A DNA stretch of 64,000 bases from a bacterium. GTDB lineage: Bacteria; 4484-113; JAFGCY01. Location: NCBI GenBank assembly GCA_020440605.1, contig JAGRNT010000003.1:1-64000 (forward strand), given 5' to 3'. Numbering within the stretch: position 1 is the first letter of the stretch; every line of letters begins with the position of its first letter. Shown here one piece after another: positions 16,526-26,391 of this stretch. The notes under the pieces are model-generated. The model was not told the origin of the DNA, did no database searches, and saw only the letters and a list, made by a program, of their open reading frames with translations. The position numbers and the translations under genes are program-made.

Positions 16526-19240
16526 ATGAGTGTCACACGTATCTACCAGAACCCGCTGGCCATCAACGCCAACCGGAATCTGAAGATCACCGGAATGAAC
16601 ATCTCCAAGTCCCTGGAGCGCCTGTCATCCGGTTTGCGTATCAACCGTGCCGCTGACGACGCCGCCGGCCTCTCCATCAGTGAGAAGTTGCGCAGCCAGA
16701 TCCGCGGCCTGAACCGCGCCAGCACCAACGCCCTGGACGGCATTTCGCTGATCCAGACCGCGGAAGGCGCACTCAACGAGACGCACTCGATCCTGCAGCG
16801 CATGCGCGAACTGAGTGTCCAGGCTGCCAACGGCATCTACACCGCCGGTGACCGCCAGGCCATCCAGCAGGAGGTCGGGCAGCTGATCGATGAGATCAAC
16901 CGCATCTCCGACACCACGGAGTTCAACACCAAGACCCTGCTCGACGGAACGCTCGGCGCACTGATCTCCACCGACGACTTCACCAAGGTCCGTGCGGCGG
17001 TGACCGGCAATGTCGGCAACGGCGGCAACTTCGTGCTGCGTGCCGCGGCGCTTGACACCGGCCAGCTGCAGGTCCAGAAGACCGACGTGTTCTCCACGGT
17101 GCAGCAGGCGGATGCAGTCGGCAAGATCAACTACGCCAAGACCTACCGTGCCGACGTTGACATCGCCACCTCCAGCGTGAGCGGTGTCGGCCAGACCGGG
17201 ATCTACCAGGTCGAGGTCATCAACGATGCCAACGGTTCCACCGCGGTGCAGAGCACCGTGGACGCCACCTTCCGCATCAGCGGGGCCTCACTCAGCGGCG
17301 GCGGCCTCTCCATCGGCCGCAACCTGCAGGCCGAGGAGCTGACCGTCGGCGACAAGATCCTGCTGACCGTCAACACCCAGAGCGGCGTGCAGACCGTGAG
17401 CATCGTGCTCGGCAGCCTCGGCACCGACATGGACAGCCTGGCGGGCCTGATGAGCACCGCGCTCAACAACGGCATTGCCAACGTCTCCAACGTGACATTC
17501 ACTGCCAACGGCACGTTCAGCATCAACGTCTCGAACGGCGGTTCCTCCCTTTCGATCATCAGCACGCAGTTCGTGGACGTGGACGGCAGCGGTTCCGACT
17601 TCTACATCAGCTTCGATGCCGGCGGCACGTCCAATGCCTTCTACAGCGCCGTGCAGTACAGCTTCTTCAACAACGGCAGCGCGACCTCGGGCAGCCTGGC
17701 ACGCACCACCACCAGCGGCCAGTACTTCTCGATCGGCGATGCCAACACGGGAGCGGTCGGAATCCGCTTCGACGTGCGCCACGACTTCAGCCAGGTCAGT
17801 CTGGCCGGGGCCACCCAGACGGACACCCTGGAGTGGAGCCGTTACGGCGGTGGCAACAGCCTGCAGGAGTACGGTGAGGTCTGGCAGGAGGGTCCGGCGG
17901 TCACCAACGGGACCTTCATCGTCAGCGCGATCTCCGAGCGCACCTATGCGATCTTCGAGTTCGACAATGAGTCCTACACGAGCCTCGTGGCCGGTGGCGT
18001 TGACCAGGACGTGGCCCTGCTCACGGCCCGCGGTGCCCGCATGAGCAACATCAACGGCGACCAGACCTTCTCCATTGCCGTGGCCTTCGAGGGCGCGGTC
18101 GGCACGAACCTGGAGAACATCCACTTCGCGGTGGACGGCATCCTGCAGAGCGGTGAGACGGCGACCTTCAACATCAGCACCAACAACGTGCTGACCGCGG
18201 ATCAGCTGAACACGCTGGCGAGCCTGAACCGCTTCCAGGAATTCGGCGTGTTCAACGGCCGTGACAGCGTGGAGCTGACCCTCTACCTGCGCGGCAGCAG
18301 CAACACCACCACCGTCAACCTCACGAAGAATGACACCTTCGAGGACATGGCCGGCAAGATCAGCCTGGCGATGTTCAACCCGGACGGTTCCGGGATCATT
18401 ACGAGCGGCATCATCAACCCGCAGCAGATCCCGGATCTCGTGCATGTCAACACGGTCGGCATGGCCAAGGGCACGATGTCCATCACCACGGCGGTGCCGG
18501 GTGCGGAGATCGTCTTCGCCGGTGACGAGAGCATCCTGAAGGCCCTGTCCCTGATCGAGATCCAGGAGGGCGAGGCCCCGGTCTACTCGATCAATGCCTT
18601 CAACATCGAGAAGAACCAGGATGTCGGCAGCGTGATCGTCAACTCCAACGAGATCAACGGCCTGCTGCCAGGCGTGAAGGTCTTCTTTGACAACACGCTC
18701 GGTCTCAAGCTGGATCCCCAGCCCCCGATCGCGGCCAACGGCGGCGGCACCAACAACCTGACGAGCTTCGGCTACCTGCAGCCCACCGAGCGCCCGAGCA
18801 TCTCGCTCTCAGGCAACGTGGAGAGCTTCTTCATCCACGTCGCGCCGCGCGACTTCACGCTGCAGATCGGTGCCAACCAGGGTCAGACCATCGACACCTT
18901 CCTCTCCGACATGAGCGCCGAGGCGCTCGGTGTGGAGGGCCTGGTGGTCGTCACGAGCGACCTGGCCCAGGAGAGCATCAGCATCGTGGACCACGCCATC
19001 AGCAAGGTGAGTTCAGAGCGTTCCCGTCTCGGTGCAATCCAGAACCGTCTGGAAAGCACTATCCGGAACCTGGATGTCAGCGCCGAGAACCTGACATCCT
19101 CCGAGAGCCGCATCCGCGACGTGGACGTGGCACTGGAGACGATCGCCAGCACCAGGAACCAGATCCTGCTGCAGGCGGGCGTGGCGGCAATGGCCCAGGC
19201 CAACCAGCTGCCGAACCAGATGCTGCAGCTGCTGCGCTAG
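16526..19240 (+). CDS. fliC: Flagellin 1, very long
   Basis: 904 residues, about twice the common flagellin size. The N-terminal D0/D1 helices (about 1-150, with LERLSSGLRINRAADDAAGL) and the C-terminal D1/D0 helices (about 815-904, with LESTIRNLDVSAENL and ending LPNQMLQLLR) build the filament core. The 650 residues between them would form large surface domains, rich in G, S, N and T. No HExxH metalloprotease motif was seen, so it is not a flagellinolysin. AAGGAGG precedes the ATG by about 9 nt. It is the first of three tandem flagellins, each followed by its own terminator. Confidence 0.96.
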   Translation: MSVTRIYQNPLAINANRNLKITGMNISKSLERLSSGLRINRAADDAAGLSISEKLRSQIRGLNRASTNALDGISLIQTAEGALNETHSILQRMRELSVQAANGIYTAGDRQAIQQEVGQLIDEINRISDTTEFNTKTLLDGTLGALISTDDFTKVRAAVTGNVGNGGNFVLRAAALDTGQLQVQKTDVFSTVQQADAVGKINYAKTYRADVDIATSSVSGVGQTGIYQVEVINDANGSTAVQSTVDATFRISGASLSGGGLSIGRNLQAEELTVGDKILLTVNTQSGVQTVSIVLGSLGTDMDSLAGLMSTALNNGIANVSNVTFTANGTFSINVSNGGSSLSIISTQFVDVDGSGSDFYISFDAGGTSNAFYSAVQYSFFNNGSATSGSLARTTTSGQYFSIGDANTGAVGIRFDVRHDFSQVSLAGATQTDTLEWSRYGGGNSLQEYGEVWQEGPAVTNGTFIVSAISERTYAIFEFDNESYTSLVAGGVDQDVALLTARGARMSNINGDQTFSIAVAFEGAVGTNLENIHFAVDGILQSGETATFNISTNNVLTADQLNTLASLNRFQEFGVFNGRDSVELTLYLRGSSNTTTVNLTKNDTFEDMAGKISLAMFNPDGSGIITSGIINPQQIPDLVHVNTVGMAKGTMSITTAVPGAEIVFAGDESILKALSLIEIQEGEAPVYSINAFNIEKNQDVGSVIVNSNEINGLLPGVKVFFDNTLGLKLDPQPPIAANGGGTNNLTSFGYLQPTERPSISLSGNVESFFIHVAPRDFTLQIGANQGQTIDTFLSDMSAEALGVEGLVVVTSDLAQESISIVDHAISKVSSERSRLGAIQNRLESTIRNLDVSAENLTSSESRIRDVDVALETIASTRNQILLQAGVAAMAQANQLPNQMLQLLR

Positions 19241-19327
19241 ACATAATGGCAACCAGCCCAGCCGTACCGGGTCCATCAGACGGGCCGGGCGGAGGGGAAC
19301 TGCATCGCCGAGTTAGGCGAGGGATGG

Positions 19328-19361
19328 AGCCCTCCGGGTGGAAACACCCGGGGGGCTTTTC
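19328..19361 (+). terminator. Terminator of flagellin 1
   Basis: AGCCCTCCGGGTG (19328-19340), GAAA loop, CACCCGGGGGGCT, then TTTT. Confidence 0.88.
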
Positions 19362-19526
19362 AGTAGGCAGTGGTCAGTGGTGAGTAGTCAGGGGGAGAAT
19401 CAGAATGAGAATGAGAAGCAGCAGAAAGCAAGAACAGTTGTCTCGTTCGATCTGCTGATTCTCATTCTGTTTCTGTTTTCTTACCTGTTCACTGACTACT
19501 GACCACTGACCACTGACTACTGACAA
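19361..19526. repeat. Long imperfect inverted repeat built of repeated words
   Basis: The left arm (19361-19420) is CAGTGGTCAGTGGTGAGTAG-like text followed by AGAATCAGAATGAGAATGAG. The right arm (19455-19526) has CTGATTCTCATTCTGTTTC followed by CACTGACTACTGACCACTGA words. The arms are complementary in order and could fold into one long hairpin. A second element of the same design follows flagellin 2. Confidence 0.75.
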
Positions 19527-19680
19527 CTTTTCTATTGCTAAATTACCCTGAATAATATTAGTCTCCTTATCAAGTTCCGGGAATGGATTGTTGACAACCG
19601 TTAGGCTTATGACAGACCGCTTCGGCCTTTAGCAAGCCGGGCCGGCCATAGCAACCAACACGTTCAAGGAGGAATGTGTA

Positions 19681-22392
19681 ATGAGTGTCACACGTATCTA
19701 CCAGAACCCGCTGGCCATCAATGCCAACCGGAATCTGAAGATCACCGGAATGAACATCTCCAAGTCCCTTGAGAGATTGTCCTCCGGACTGCGAATCAAC
19801 CGTGCCGCTGACGACGCAGCGGGACTGACAATCAGTGAGAAGCTGCGCAGCCAGATTCGCGGCCTCAACCGCGCCAGCACCAACGCGCTGGACGGCATCT
19901 CCCTGATCCAGACGGCGGAGGGCGCGCTCAACGAGACGCACTCGATCCTGCAGCGCATGCGCGAGCTGTCGGTGCAGGCCTCGAACGGCATCTACACCGC
20001 CAACGACCGACAGGCGATCCAGTCCGAGGTCGGGCAGCTGATCGATGAGATCAACCGCATTTCCGACACCACGGAGTTCAACACCAAGACCCTGCTCGAC
20101 GGAACGCTCGGTGCGCTGATCTCCACGGACGACTTCACCAAGGTCCGTGCGGCGGTGGTCGGCAATGTCGGCAACGGCGGAAACTTCGTGCTGCGTGCCG
20201 CGGCGCTCGATACCGGCCAGCTGCAGGTCCAGAAGACCGATGTGTTCTCCACGGTGCAGGCCTCGGATGCCGTCGGTTCCATCAACTACGCCAAGACCTA
20301 CCGCGCCGATGTCGACATCGCCACGGCCAGTGTCAACGGCGTGGGCCAGACCGGGATCTACCAGGTCGAGGTCATCAACGATGCCAATGGTTCCACCGCG
20401 GTGCAGAGCACCGTGGATGCGACCTTCCGCATCAGCGGTGCCTCACTGGCGGGTGGAGCCCTGAGCCTCGGACGCAGCCTGCAGGCCGAAGAGCTGACCG
20501 TCGGCGACAAGATCCTGCTGACCGTCAACACCCAGAGCGGCGTGAACACGGTCTCGATCGTGCTCGGCAGCCTCGGCACTGACATGGACAGCCTGGCGGG
20601 CCTGCTGAGCACGGCGCTCAACAACGGCCTGGCGAATGTCTCCAACGTGACATTCAATGCCACGGGGCAGTTCAGCATCAACGTCTCCAACGGCGGTTCC
20701 ACGCTCTCCGTGATCAGCACGCAGTTCGTGGACGTGGACGGCAGCGGCTCGGACTTCTACATCAGCTTCGGCAGCAGTGGAGCCTCCAATGCCTTCTACA
20801 GCGCGGTGCAGTACAGCTTCTTCAACAACGGCAGTTCGACCTCGGGCAGCCTGGCGCGGGCCGGCGGTGCGAGCATCAGCGGCCAGTACTTCTCGATCGG
20901 TGATGCCAACACCGGCACGATCGGGATACGGCTGGATGTGCGCTACGACTTCAGCAGCGTGAGCCTGGCCGGTGCCAATGCCACGGACACGCTGAAGTGG
21001 GAGCGCTTCACCGGTGGCAACAGCCTGCAGGAGTATGGTTCGGTCTGGCAGGACGGCGCGGCGGTCACGAACGGGACCTTCCTCGTCAGTGCGATCTCGG
21101 AGCGCACCTATGCGATCTTCGAATTCGACAACCAAGCCTACACCAGCCTCTCCAGCGGAGGCGTGGATCAGGATGTGGCCCTGCTCACGGCGCGTGGCGC
21201 GCGCATGAGCAATGTCAATGGTGACCAGACCTTCTCGATCGCCGCGGCCTTCGAGGGTGCTGTCGGTACCAACCTGGAGAATATCCACTTCGCGGTGGAC
21301 GGCATCCTGCAGAGCGGTGAGACGGCGACCTTCAACATCAGCACCAACAATGTGCTGACCGCTGACCAGCTGAACACGCTCGCGAGCCTCAACCGCTTCC
21401 AGGAGTTCGGCGTGTTCAACGGCCGTGACAGCGTGGAGCTGACCCTCTACCTGCGTGGCTCCTCTCAGACCACCACCGTCAACCTCACGAAGAATGACAC
21501 CTTCGAGGACATGGCCGGCAAGATCTCGCTCGCGATGTACAACCCGGATGGGACGGGGATCATCACGAGCGGCATCATCAACCCGCAGCAGATCCCGGAT
21601 CTGGTGCATGTCAACACGGTCGGCATGGCCAAGGGCACGATGTCCATCACTACGGCGGTGCCCGGCGCGGAGATCGTCTTCGCCGGTGACGAAAGCCTGC
21701 TGAAGGCGCTCTCACTGGTGGAGATCCAGGAGGGCGAGGCCCCGGTCTACTCGATCAATGCCTTCAACATCGAGAAGAACCAGGAAGTCGGCAGCGTGAT
21801 CGTGCGTTCCAACGAGATCAACGGCCTGCTGCCCGGCGTGAAGCTGTTCTTTGACAACACTCTCGGCCTCAAGCTGGATCCCCAGCCGCCTGTGAATGAC
21901 ACGAACAACCTCACGAGCTTCGCCTACCAGCAGCCCAACGAGCGCCCGGACATCTCGCTCTCCGGCAACATCGAGAGCTTCTTCGTGCACGTCGCCCCGC
22001 GCGACTTCACCCTGCAGATCGGTGCCAACCAGGGCCAGACCATCGACACCTTCCTCGCCGACATGAGTGCCGAGGCACTCGGGGTGGAGGGCCTGGTGGT
22101 CGTAACGAGCGACCTGGCCCAGGAGAGCATCAGCATCGTTGACCATGCGATCAGCAAGGTCAGCAGTGAGCGCTCACGGCTCGGTGCAATCCAGAACCGT
22201 CTGGAAAGCACGATCCGCAACCTGGATGTGAGTGCGGAGAACCTGACCTCGTCAGAGAGCCGCATCCGCGATGTGGACGTGGCGCTCGAGACGATCGCCA
22301 GTACGAGGAACCAGATCCTGCTGCAGGCTGGTGTGGCTGCGATGGCCCAGGCCAACCAGCTCCCTCAGAACATGCTGCAGCTTCTGAGGTAG
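19681..22392 (+). CDS. fliC: Flagellin 2, very long
   Basis: 903 residues, close to flagellin 1 along its whole length including the middle, so it is a recent tandem duplicate. The upstream 20 nt with AAGGAGGAATGTGTA and the first coding bases are nearly identical to those of flagellin 1. Visible differences: NDRQAIQSE for GDRQAIQQE, an insertion around RAGGASISGQ, and the end LPQNMLQLLR. The outer helices are intact, so it should assemble into the filament. Confidence 0.96.
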   Translation: MSVTRIYQNPLAINANRNLKITGMNISKSLERLSSGLRINRAADDAAGLTISEKLRSQIRGLNRASTNALDGISLIQTAEGALNETHSILQRMRELSVQASNGIYTANDRQAIQSEVGQLIDEINRISDTTEFNTKTLLDGTLGALISTDDFTKVRAAVVGNVGNGGNFVLRAAALDTGQLQVQKTDVFSTVQASDAVGSINYAKTYRADVDIATASVNGVGQTGIYQVEVINDANGSTAVQSTVDATFRISGASLAGGALSLGRSLQAEELTVGDKILLTVNTQSGVNTVSIVLGSLGTDMDSLAGLLSTALNNGLANVSNVTFNATGQFSINVSNGGSTLSVISTQFVDVDGSGSDFYISFGSSGASNAFYSAVQYSFFNNGSSTSGSLARAGGASISGQYFSIGDANTGTIGIRLDVRYDFSSVSLAGANATDTLKWERFTGGNSLQEYGSVWQDGAAVTNGTFLVSAISERTYAIFEFDNQAYTSLSSGGVDQDVALLTARGARMSNVNGDQTFSIAAAFEGAVGTNLENIHFAVDGILQSGETATFNISTNNVLTADQLNTLASLNRFQEFGVFNGRDSVELTLYLRGSSQTTTVNLTKNDTFEDMAGKISLAMYNPDGTGIITSGIINPQQIPDLVHVNTVGMAKGTMSITTAVPGAEIVFAGDESLLKALSLVEIQEGEAPVYSINAFNIEKNQEVGSVIVRSNEINGLLPGVKLFFDNTLGLKLDPQPPVNDTNNLTSFAYQQPNERPDISLSGNIESFFVHVAPRDFTLQIGANQGQTIDTFLADMSAEALGVEGLVVVTSDLAQESISIVDHAISKVSSERSRLGAIQNRLESTIRNLDVSAENLTSSESRIRDVDVALETIASTRNQILLQAGVAAMAQANQLPQNMLQLLR

Positions 22393-22434
22393 TCACCCTT
22401 AAGTTCCGCAGCATCTCACTGGACGAGTGAGCAG

Positions 22435-22463
22435 CGCCCCCGGGCCCTGGCCCGGGGGCGTTT
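22435..22463 (+). terminator. Terminator of flagellin 2
   Basis: CGCCCCCGGGCC-CT-GGCCCGGGGGCG followed by TTT. Confidence 0.85.
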
Positions 22464-22650
22464 CAGTAGTCAGTGGTGAGTTGTGAGTAGAAGAATGAGA
22501 ATGAGGAACAGAAGCAGCAGAAGCGGGTTAGCTGTTGCCAGTTTCCATAGCTGGTTTCCTTATGACCCTGATTCTCATTCTGCTTCTGATTCTAATTCTC
22601 ATCCTGACCACTGACTACTGACTACTGATTTCTGACCACTGACCACTGTT
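22464..22650. repeat. Second long inverted repeat built of repeated words
   Basis: The left arm (22464-22520) is CAGTAGTCAGTGGTGAG followed by AAGAATGAGAATGAGGAAC. The right arm (22568-22648) has GATTCTCATTCTGCTTCTG and then CTGACCACTGACTACTGA words. Same plan as 19361-19526 but with different spacing and word number. Confidence 0.75.
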
Positions 22651-22985
22651 TTTCTGACTTTCCGGCTGAAATCGAAAATAAATCCGGTCCAATCCCGGAG
22701 CTTCGTTGCCAATATCCCATCGGGTGTCCCCTGAGTTTTCACCGCGGCTGAATCTCCACCGATATCGGTTGCCACTTTCCCCGTTGGGTTCCTTCACTTC
22801 CCGCCCGCTGTGGGCTCCTCTGTCGCTTGCCTCATTGCCCAGGTCTCCCCGGCGCATATATCGGCGCGGATTGCAGGCGCTTTAGTTTTCCGGTAAGTTT
22901 TTGCGCCGGGCAGCAGGACCGAGTGTCAGAAATGGCAGGTGACGGCTGGCCGAGCAACCCGCCTACGTTCAAGGAGGAATGTGGC
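22651..22985. other. Upstream region of flagellin 3
   Basis: About 335 nt. An open frame extends upstream to 22827, but the conserved AAGGAGGAATGTGGC site fixes the start at 22986. No convincing promoter is seen; this stretch does not resemble the other two flagellin upstream regions except in the last 25 nt. Confidence 0.5.
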
Positions 22986-25709
22986 ATGAGTGTTTCTCGT
23001 ATATATCAGAACCCGCTGGCGATCAACGCCAACCGTAACCTCAAGATCACGGGGATGAACATCTCCAAGTCCCTGGAGAGACTGTCCAGTGGTCTGAGGA
23101 TCAACCGCGCCGCTGACGACGCCGCCGGCCTCTCCATCAGTGAGAAGTTGCGCAGCCAGATCCGTGGCCTCAACCGCGCCAGCACCAACGCCCTGGACGG
23201 CATCAGCCTGATCCAGACCGCGGAAGGTGCTCTCAACGAGACCCACAGCATCCTGCAGCGCATGCGTGAACTGTCGGTGCAGGCTGCCAACGGCATCTAC
23301 ACCGCCGGTGACCGCATCGCGATCCAGCAGGAAGTGACCCAGCTCGTTGACGAAATCAACCGCATCTCCGACACCACGGAGTTCAACACCAAGACCCTGC
23401 TGGACGGCACGCTCGGCGCGCTGATCTCCACCGACGACTTCAGCCGCATCAGTGCGGCCGTGACCGGCAATGTCGGCAAGGGTGGCAACTTCGTGCTGAA
23501 GGCCGCCGCGCTGACCACCGGCCAGCTGCAGGTGCAGAAGTCCGACGTGTTCTCCACAGTCCAGCAGGCGGACGCCGTCGGCCGGCTGAACTCCGCGCTG
23601 ACCTTCCGCGCGGATGCCGAGATCGCCACCGCCAGCACCAACGGCGTGGGCCATACCGGAATCTACCAGGTTGAGGTGCTCAACGACCAGTTCGGCAGCG
23701 TGGCCGTGCAGAGTACGGGGCCCGGCACCTTCCGCATCAGCGGCGCCTCGCTCAGCGGCGGCGGCCTGAGCATAGGCCGCAACCTGCAGGCCGAGGAGCT
23801 GACCGTCGGTGACAAGATCCTGCTGACCGTCAACACCCAGAGCGGCGTGAGCACGGTGAGCATCGTGATCGGCAGCCTCGGCACCGACATGGACAGCCTG
23901 GCCGGCCTGATGAGCAATGCGCTGAACGGCGGCCTGGCCAATGTCTCGAACGTGACCTTCACCGCCAACGGCACCTTCAGCATCAATGTCTCGAACGGTG
24001 GCTCCACGCTCTCCGTGATCAGCACGCAGTTCGTGGATGTGGACGGCAGCGGTTCGGACTTCTACATCAGCTTCGACAGCAGCGGTGCTTCCAACACCTT
24101 CTACAGCGCCGTGCAGTACAGCTTCTTCAACAACGGCAGCGCCACCTCCGGCAGCCTGACCCGCGCGGGCGGTGCCAGCATCAGCGGGCACTTCTTCTCG
24201 ATCGGTGATGCCAACACGGGGACGATCGGGATCCGCTTCGACACCCGCTACGACTTCAGCCAGGTCAGCCTTGCAAACAACACCCAGACGGACACCATCA
24301 ACTGGAGCCGCTGGGAAGGCGGAAACAGCATCCAGGAGTACGGCAAGGTCTGGCAGGACGGCCCGGCGGTCACCAACGGGACCTTCATCGTCTCCAGCGC
24401 CGGGACCCGCACCTATGCGATCTATGAGTTTGACAACCAGGCCTACACGGATCTCGTGGCCGGCGGTGTCGACCAGGACATCGCCTTCAAGACCGCGCGC
24501 GGCGCGCGGCAGGTTGACATCAACGGTGACAACCTGTTCAGCATCGGCGTGGCCTTCCAGGGCGCGGTGGGCAGCGACCTCGAGAACATCCACTTCGCTG
24601 TGGACGGGATCATGCAGAGCGGCGAGCAGGCCACGTTCAACATCAGCACCAACAACGTGCTGACCGCTGACCAGCTCAATACGCTCGCGAGCCTCAACCG
24701 CTTCCAGGAATTCGGCGTGTTCAACGGCCGCGACAACGTGGAACTGACGCTGTTCCTGCGCGGTTCCAGCGAAAGCACGACGATCAACCTCACGAAGAAT
24801 GACAGCTTCGAGGACATGGCCGGCAAGATCAGCCTGGCGATGTACAACACGGACGGCAGCGGCATCATCAAGAGCGGGATCATCAACCCGCAGCAGGTGC
24901 CGGACCTGGTGCATGTCAACACGATCGGCATGGCCAAGGGCACGATGTCCATCACCACGGCGGTACCGGGTGCGGAGATCGTGTTCGCCGGCGACGAGAG
25001 CATCCTGAAGGCCCTGTCCCTGATTGAGGTCCAGGAAGGCGAAGCGCCGGTCTACAGCATCAGCGCCTTCAACATCGAGAAGAACGCCGAGATCGGCAAG
25101 GTGATCGTCAACTCCAATGAGATCAACGGCCTGCTGCCCGGTGTGAAGCTGTTCTTTGACAACACCCTCGGACTGAAGCTGGATGCCCAGCCCCCGGTCA
25201 GCCTGGCCGGCGGCGGCAGCAACGGCATGATCAGCTTCGGCTACATGCAGCCCACGGAACGGCCGACGATCTCGCTCGGCGGCAGCATCGAGAGCTTCTT
25301 CGTGCACGTCGCCCCACGGGACTTCAGCCTGCAGATCGGTGCCAACCAGGGCCAGACCATCAACACCTTCATCGCCGACATGAGTGCTGAGGCACTCGGG
25401 GTGGAGGGCCTGGTGGTCGTTACAAGCGACCTGGCCCAGGAGGCGATCAGCATCGTTGACAACGCCATCAATACCGTCAGCAGCCAGCGTTCCCGGCTCG
25501 GTGCCCTGCAGAACCGCCTGGAGAGCACGATCCGCAATTTGGATGTCAGCGCCGAGAACCTGACTTCATCGGAGAGCCGGATCCGCGATGTGGACGTGGC
25601 GCTCGAGACGATCAACTCGACCCGCAACCAGATCCTGCTGCAGGCCGGTGTGGCGGCAATGGCCCAGGCCAACCAGCTGCCCAACCAGATGCTGCAGCTG
25701 CTGGGATAA
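22986..25709 (+). CDS. fliC: Flagellin 3, very long
   Basis: 907 residues, the most divergent of the three (for example TQLVDEINRIS, FSRISAAVTGNVGKG and SSAGTRTYAIYEFD in place of the shared text). The terminal filament helices are conserved and the end is LPNQMLQLLG. The ATG at 22986 is chosen from the shared Shine-Dalgarno site AAGGAGG. Three non-identical subunits could build a filament with segments of different composition, as in other multi-flagellin bacteria. Confidence 0.96.
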   Translation: MSVSRIYQNPLAINANRNLKITGMNISKSLERLSSGLRINRAADDAAGLSISEKLRSQIRGLNRASTNALDGISLIQTAEGALNETHSILQRMRELSVQAANGIYTAGDRIAIQQEVTQLVDEINRISDTTEFNTKTLLDGTLGALISTDDFSRISAAVTGNVGKGGNFVLKAAALTTGQLQVQKSDVFSTVQQADAVGRLNSALTFRADAEIATASTNGVGHTGIYQVEVLNDQFGSVAVQSTGPGTFRISGASLSGGGLSIGRNLQAEELTVGDKILLTVNTQSGVSTVSIVIGSLGTDMDSLAGLMSNALNGGLANVSNVTFTANGTFSINVSNGGSTLSVISTQFVDVDGSGSDFYISFDSSGASNTFYSAVQYSFFNNGSATSGSLTRAGGASISGHFFSIGDANTGTIGIRFDTRYDFSQVSLANNTQTDTINWSRWEGGNSIQEYGKVWQDGPAVTNGTFIVSSAGTRTYAIYEFDNQAYTDLVAGGVDQDIAFKTARGARQVDINGDNLFSIGVAFQGAVGSDLENIHFAVDGIMQSGEQATFNISTNNVLTADQLNTLASLNRFQEFGVFNGRDNVELTLFLRGSSESTTINLTKNDSFEDMAGKISLAMYNTDGSGIIKSGIINPQQVPDLVHVNTIGMAKGTMSITTAVPGAEIVFAGDESILKALSLIEVQEGEAPVYSISAFNIEKNAEIGKVIVNSNEINGLLPGVKLFFDNTLGLKLDAQPPVSLAGGGSNGMISFGYMQPTERPTISLGGSIESFFVHVAPRDFSLQIGANQGQTINTFIADMSAEALGVEGLVVVTSDLAQEAISIVDNAINTVSSQRSRLGALQNRLESTIRNLDVSAENLTSSESRIRDVDVALETINSTRNQILLQAGVAAMAQANQLPNQMLQLLG

Positions 25710-25737
25710 ACAGAGCCAATCCCCAAGCACTACGAGA

Positions 25738-25778
25738 AGCGCCTCCCCTGGCCAGCCGGTCGGGGGAGGCCGCTTTTT
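25738..25778 (+). terminator. Terminator of flagellin 3
   Basis: AGCGCCTCCCC paired with GGGGAGGCCGCT, then TTTTT. Confidence 0.8.
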
Positions 25779-25892
25779 AGGATCCAGGAGCTGGGTTGTG
25801 GGGTGTCGGGATAGTTGCCAGAAAAAGAATGAGAAGCAGGAAATCAGCGCGTAGCAGCGGCTCCCAGCCGCTGGACCAGTTAGATTGCCAGC

Positions 25893-26213
25893 TCAGCTGG
25901 CAACAGGACCTGCGTCATCAACCTTGTCTCCCTGGTTCAGCGGACGCCTGAAGGGAATCAGGATTCCGACAAGGCACGCATAGGTTAGGCTGGACCACAT
26001 GTCACTGTTGCCGGGTCCTGAGCCAGCCAGAGCCATTGCATGCAGGCATGCACTGATGATGATTCCAAGCCTGCCGACTGCGATCATGATGGTCCCCAGG
26101 CGCCGGCTCAATCCCTTGCGGAGCTGAAAACCTGAAGGCAGCCTGAACACGAGGCCAATGATGCTGAGCAGCATCACGAGGATTGTCATCACCCATGAGA
26201 TTGAGTGCCACAT
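25893..26213 (-). CDS. Small membrane protein, unknown
   Basis: 106 residues with three or four hydrophobic segments (WVMTILVMLLSIIGLVF near the start, then LGTIMIAVGRLGIIISACL, then LTYACLVGILIPF). GGGGA lies 8 nt before the ATG. No family recognised. It stands alone after the flagellin block. Two short hairpins, CAGCGGCTCCCAGCCGCTG and CCAGCTCAGCTGG, lie between flagellin 3 and this gene's stop. Confidence 0.6.
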   Translation of the reverse strand: MWHSISWVMTILVMLLSIIGLVFRLPSGFQLRKGLSRRLGTIMIAVGRLGIIISACLHAMALAGSGPGNSDMWSSLTYACLVGILIPFRRPLNQGDKVDDAGPVAS

Positions 26214-26391
26214 TGCTTATCCCCGTAGGTGGCGGTTATCTACAACATATTAGTACAGTGGCGGAATGGTGTCGCTGCTCTACTAAAAGATCAGTGAAGA
26301 CTAGTCGCTGCTACTAATCTCTGTTCTCTGATTGGTCCCGCCAGGCTGCAGCCTGGCCTCCGCTACCCCCTACAACCCAGCTCCTACATCC

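Noticed and set aside
17288..25307. Very long open frames antisense to the flagellin genes (17288-18445, 20443-21609, 22926-25307)
   Set aside because: They repeat at the same relative place in all three paralogous genes, have low-complexity compositions and no start signals. They are shadows of the flagellin codon bias.
16526..25709. Flagellinolysin (protease domain in the flagellin middle region)
   Set aside because: No HExxH motif was found in any of the three proteins.
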